In this document: piece by piece, positions 5,555-7,293 of the stretch | How positions within the stretch are numbered: position 1 is the stretch's first letter | How the letters are laid out: each line of letters opens with the position of its first letter | Assembly (NCBI GenBank): GCA_947588775.1 | Contig: CANPZQ010000099.1 | Location: 1-7,293 of the forward strand | DNA from: an uncultured Clostridia bacterium | GTDB lineage: Bacteria; Bacillota; Clostridia; Oscillospirales; Ruminococcaceae | Reading direction: 5' to 3' | Length of the DNA stretch: 7,293 nt | Made by a program: the position numbers and the translations under genes | The notes under the pieces: model-generated | Told to the model about the DNA's origin: nothing | The model's database searches: none | The model's input: only the letters and a program-made list of their open reading frames with translations

Positions 5555-6058
5555 CTATTTCCCCGCGAAGGCTTTGACGGCGGAAATCCACTTTTCGATG
5601 TCCTCGTCGGGGGTAGCGTGGTTTTCCGCGCCGTAGGCGTCAAGGCGGAATTTGTGTCCCGAGAGGACCTTTGCGCCGGGGGCGTTTTTGCGGATGTCGT
5701 CAACGGTGCTGCCGGTCTGGCCGCCGTGGGTTGTGAACGGGAGGACGGTTTTTCCGCTGAAATCGGTGCTTTTCATGAATGTCAGAACCGCCGGAGCCAT
5801 CGAGCACCACCATGTCGGCGTGCCGATTGCCACAAGGTCGTAGTCCGCGACAGCATGCGCAAGGGGCCTGATTGCCGGCGTCGCGGCATTTTCGACCTCA
5901 TTTTTGCTGACGCGAAGGACCTCGTCGTAGTCGTCGGGGTACGGCGTTACAAGCTCGAGCCGCTCGGTATCCGCGCCGAGGGCGTCCGCGAGCCTTTTCG
6001 CGAGCTGCGCGGTATCTCCGTTTTCGGAATAGGAATAGTAAACAACAAGAGTTTTCAT
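5555..6058 (-). CDS. Flavodoxin family protein
   Basis: A 167-residue cytosolic FMN-binding electron-transfer protein. The N-terminal strand and loop VVYYSYSENGDTAQLAKRLA (5-24) form the FMN-phosphate-binding loop; the family pattern is S-x-T-G-N-T, here with E-N-G-D-T, which is seen in short Firmicutes flavodoxins. IGTPTWWCSMAP (78-89) and THGGQTGST (110-118) match the loops flanking the isoalloxazine ring. The total fits the flavodoxin_4-type length. The ATG at 6058 is chosen because AAGGAGG (6070-6064, minus) lies 5 nt upstream and the promoter starts transcription near 6095; the frame is open up to 6184 but that part lies across and beyond the promoter. It is divergent from prfB, with a GNAT pseudogene downstream on the same strand. 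Its redox partner cannot be deduced from the neighbourhood. Confidence 0.93.
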   Translation of the reverse strand: MKTLVVYYSYSENGDTAQLAKRLADALGADTERLELVTPYPDDYDEVLRVSKNEVENAATPAIRPLAHAVADYDLVAIGTPTWWCSMAPAVLTFMKSTDFSGKTVLPFTTHGGQTGSTVDDIRKNAPGAKVLSGHKFRLDAYGAENHATPDEDIEKWISAVKAFAGK

Positions 6059-6101
6059 AAAATCCTCCTTAAAATGTCGTTCGCCCGTTGGGCTTGGTAC
6101 T

Positions 6102-6130
6102 ATTTTAGAACATTTTTCGGGGGATGTCAA
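6102..6130 (-). promoter_or_regulatory. Sigma-A-type promoter of the flavodoxin gene
   Basis: On the minus strand consensus TTGACA (6130-6125) and TAAAAT (6107-6102) have a 17-nt spacer. The short leader contains a GCCC/GGGC mini-hairpin before the ribosome binding site. This is one of the strongest promoters by match in the window. Confidence 0.82.
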
Positions 6131-6250
6131 GATAGATGATAGGGGAGTAATGTCCATTTGGAATGCATTATAAAATTCTTTCATTTACCGTTACTGCCCA
6201 CGTTTCGCTAATCGCTATGCAATTCGGCCTGTACGTGTACCCTCCCCATC

Positions 6251-6279
6251 TTGCTTTTTCCTCCAAACAGTGCTATAAT
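6251..6279 (+). promoter_or_regulatory. Promoter of prfB with extended -10
   Basis: TTGCTT (6251-6256), 17 nt, then TATAAT (6274-6279) preceded by TGC, the extended -10 form that compensates for the weak -35. Predicted start is near 6286, about 23 nt before the ATG. The sequence from 6131 to 6250 between the divergent promoters holds no gene or clear operator. Confidence 0.75.
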
Positions 6280-6308
6280 ATAGCAAAACCATTATTTACG
6301 GAGGAATT

Positions 6309-7293
6309 ATGTTACTGATAGACGAACTTAAGCAGAGGCTTTCCGACGCGCGTCCGAAGCTTCGGGAGTTACATTCCGTTCTCAATGTCGAGGCGGCGGA
6401 GGAGGAAATCGAACAGCTGCACCTCAAGGCTTCCGAGCCGGGGTTCTGGGACGACGCGGAAAAATCACAGAAAATTCTGCAGCGCACAAAATCCCTTGAA
6501 AACACCGTCGAGGACGACCGCCGGCTCGCGCGGCAGGCCGAGGACATCGAAACGATGATTGAAATGTATCTCGAGGAAAACGACGACTCGATTCTTGAGG
6601 AAATAAAGGGCGAGCTCGAGGCGTTCGAGAAAAAAATCGAGGAGCTTACGCTTAAAACTCTCCTCACCGGCGAATATGACGGCTCAAATGCGATTTTAAG
6701 CTTCCATGCCGGAGCCGGAGGAACCGAGGCGCAGGACTGGACCGAAATGCTCCTGAGAATGTATATCAGATGGGGGGAAAGCCACGGCTACAAGGTTTCG
6801 GTGCTCGATACCCTTGACGGCGGCGACGCGGGAATTAAGAGCGCGTCGATGATTATCGAGGGGGAAAACGCATACGGCTATTTAAAGAGCGAATCCGGCA
6901 TTCACCGGCTTGTGAGGATTTCGCCGTTCGACGCCTCCGGCTCGCGCCATACGTCTTTTTCGGCAGTCGAGGTTATGCCGGAGATAAACGAGGACCTGAG
7001 CGTAGAAATCCGCCCCGAGGACATTAAAATGGACGTTTTCCGTTCATCTGGAGCGGGCGGCCAGCATATCAACAAAACCTCCTCGGCCGTCCGGCTGACC
7101 CATATCCCGACGGGAATCGTCACCTCCTGCCAGACGCAGCGTTCGCAGGTCCAGAACCGCGACTACGCGATGAAAATGCTCGTTGCGAAGCTTGTCGAAA
7201 TAAAGGAGCGCGAGCATCTTTCCAAAATCGAGGACATCAAGGGCGTTCAGAAGGAAATCGCATGGGGCTCGCAGATTCGCTCCTATGTGTTCA
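6309..7293 (+). CDS. prfB: Peptide chain release factor 2 (RF2), C-terminus cut by window edge
   Basis: RF2 recognises UGA and UAA stop codons in the ribosomal A site and triggers release of the finished protein. 328 codons are present; about 40 C-terminal residues are missing at the right edge. The N-terminal helical domain covers roughly 1-110. The stop-codon-reading tripeptide S-P-F is at 205-207 and the catalytic G-G-Q, followed by HINKTSSAVR, is at 250-252, the same numbering as E. coli RF2 and diagnostic for RF2 rather than RF1. The ATG at 6309 is preceded by GGAGG at 6300-6304. Unlike most prfB genes, no in-frame TGA occurs near codon 26: codons 25-27 read CTC AAT GTC, so the protein is read in one frame and the usual +1-frameshift autoregulation appears absent. 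Its own promoter lies at 6251-6279, divergent from the flavodoxin gene. Confidence 0.98.
   Translation, partial: MLLIDELKQRLSDARPKLRELHSVLNVEAAEEEIEQLHLKASEPGFWDDAEKSQKILQRTKSLENTVEDDRRLARQAEDIETMIEMYLEENDDSILEEIKGELEAFEKKIEELTLKTLLTGEYDGSNAILSFHAGAGGTEAQDWTEMLLRMYIRWGESHGYKVSVLDTLDGGDAGIKSASMIIEGENAYGYLKSESGIHRLVRISPFDASGSRHTSFSAVEVMPEINEDLSVEIRPEDIKMDVFRSSGAGGQHINKTSSAVRLTHIPTGIVTSCQTQRSQVQNRDYAMKMLVAKLVEIKEREHLSKIEDIKGVQKEIAWGSQIRSYVF

Noticed and set aside
5531..6139. Plus-strand open frame of 202 codons
   Set aside because: Antisense shadow of the flavodoxin gene; its translation shows no domain and it runs through the flavodoxin promoter.

Overview
The window looks like a chromosomal segment of a fermentative Clostridia-type Firmicute, perhaps an uncultured Oscillospiraceae/Ruminococcaceae-like gut or rumen bacterium. 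The reasons are AAGGAGG-type ribosome binding sites, sigma-A-type promoters with 17-bp spacers, GC-rich codon use, a Clostridia-style monofunctional aspartokinase, a stand-alone flavodoxin and a plant-fibre-degrading lipoprotein. The taxon is inferred from gene content only.

Layout, left to right. (1) 1-1005, minus: the first 335 residues of a Na+/phosphate cotransporter family protein; its C-terminal part lies beyond the left edge. (2) 1006-1346: a divergent intergenic region with one well-formed promoter for each flanking gene. (3) 1347-2930, plus: a secreted GH43-CBM6 lipoprotein, probably acting on arabinoxylan or arabinan side chains, followed by a hairpin terminator. (4) 2931-3595: a 665-bp non-coding spacer of extreme GC content. 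Its left half is G-rich and its right half C-rich. It is built from long perfect-arm hairpins whose loops carry G-quadruplex-type G runs, arranged as an imperfect inverted duplication plus one extra tandem copy. This is the most unusual part of the window. (5) 3596-4924, minus: a complete aspartate kinase with its own promoter and terminator, convergent with the GH43 gene. (6) 4987-5244: an unassigned segment. (7) 5245-5512, minus: a decayed GNAT acetyltransferase with two single-base deletions, in-frame stops and an internal deletion. (8) 5555-6058, minus: a flavodoxin-family protein. (9) 6102-6279: divergent promoters. (10) 6309-7293, plus: peptide chain release factor 2 (prfB), cut by the right edge. 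It appears to lack the programmed +1 frameshift found in most prfB genes.

The intact genes are mostly single transcription units and do not form one pathway: phosphate uptake, polysaccharide side-chain removal, entry to aspartate-family amino acid synthesis, flavodoxin redox chemistry and translation termination. I see no CRISPR array, tRNA, rRNA, phage gene or transposase, and no new multi-gene system. The candidates for new biology are the hairpin spacer and, at lower weight, the frameshift-free prfB and the unassigned 4987-5244 segment.
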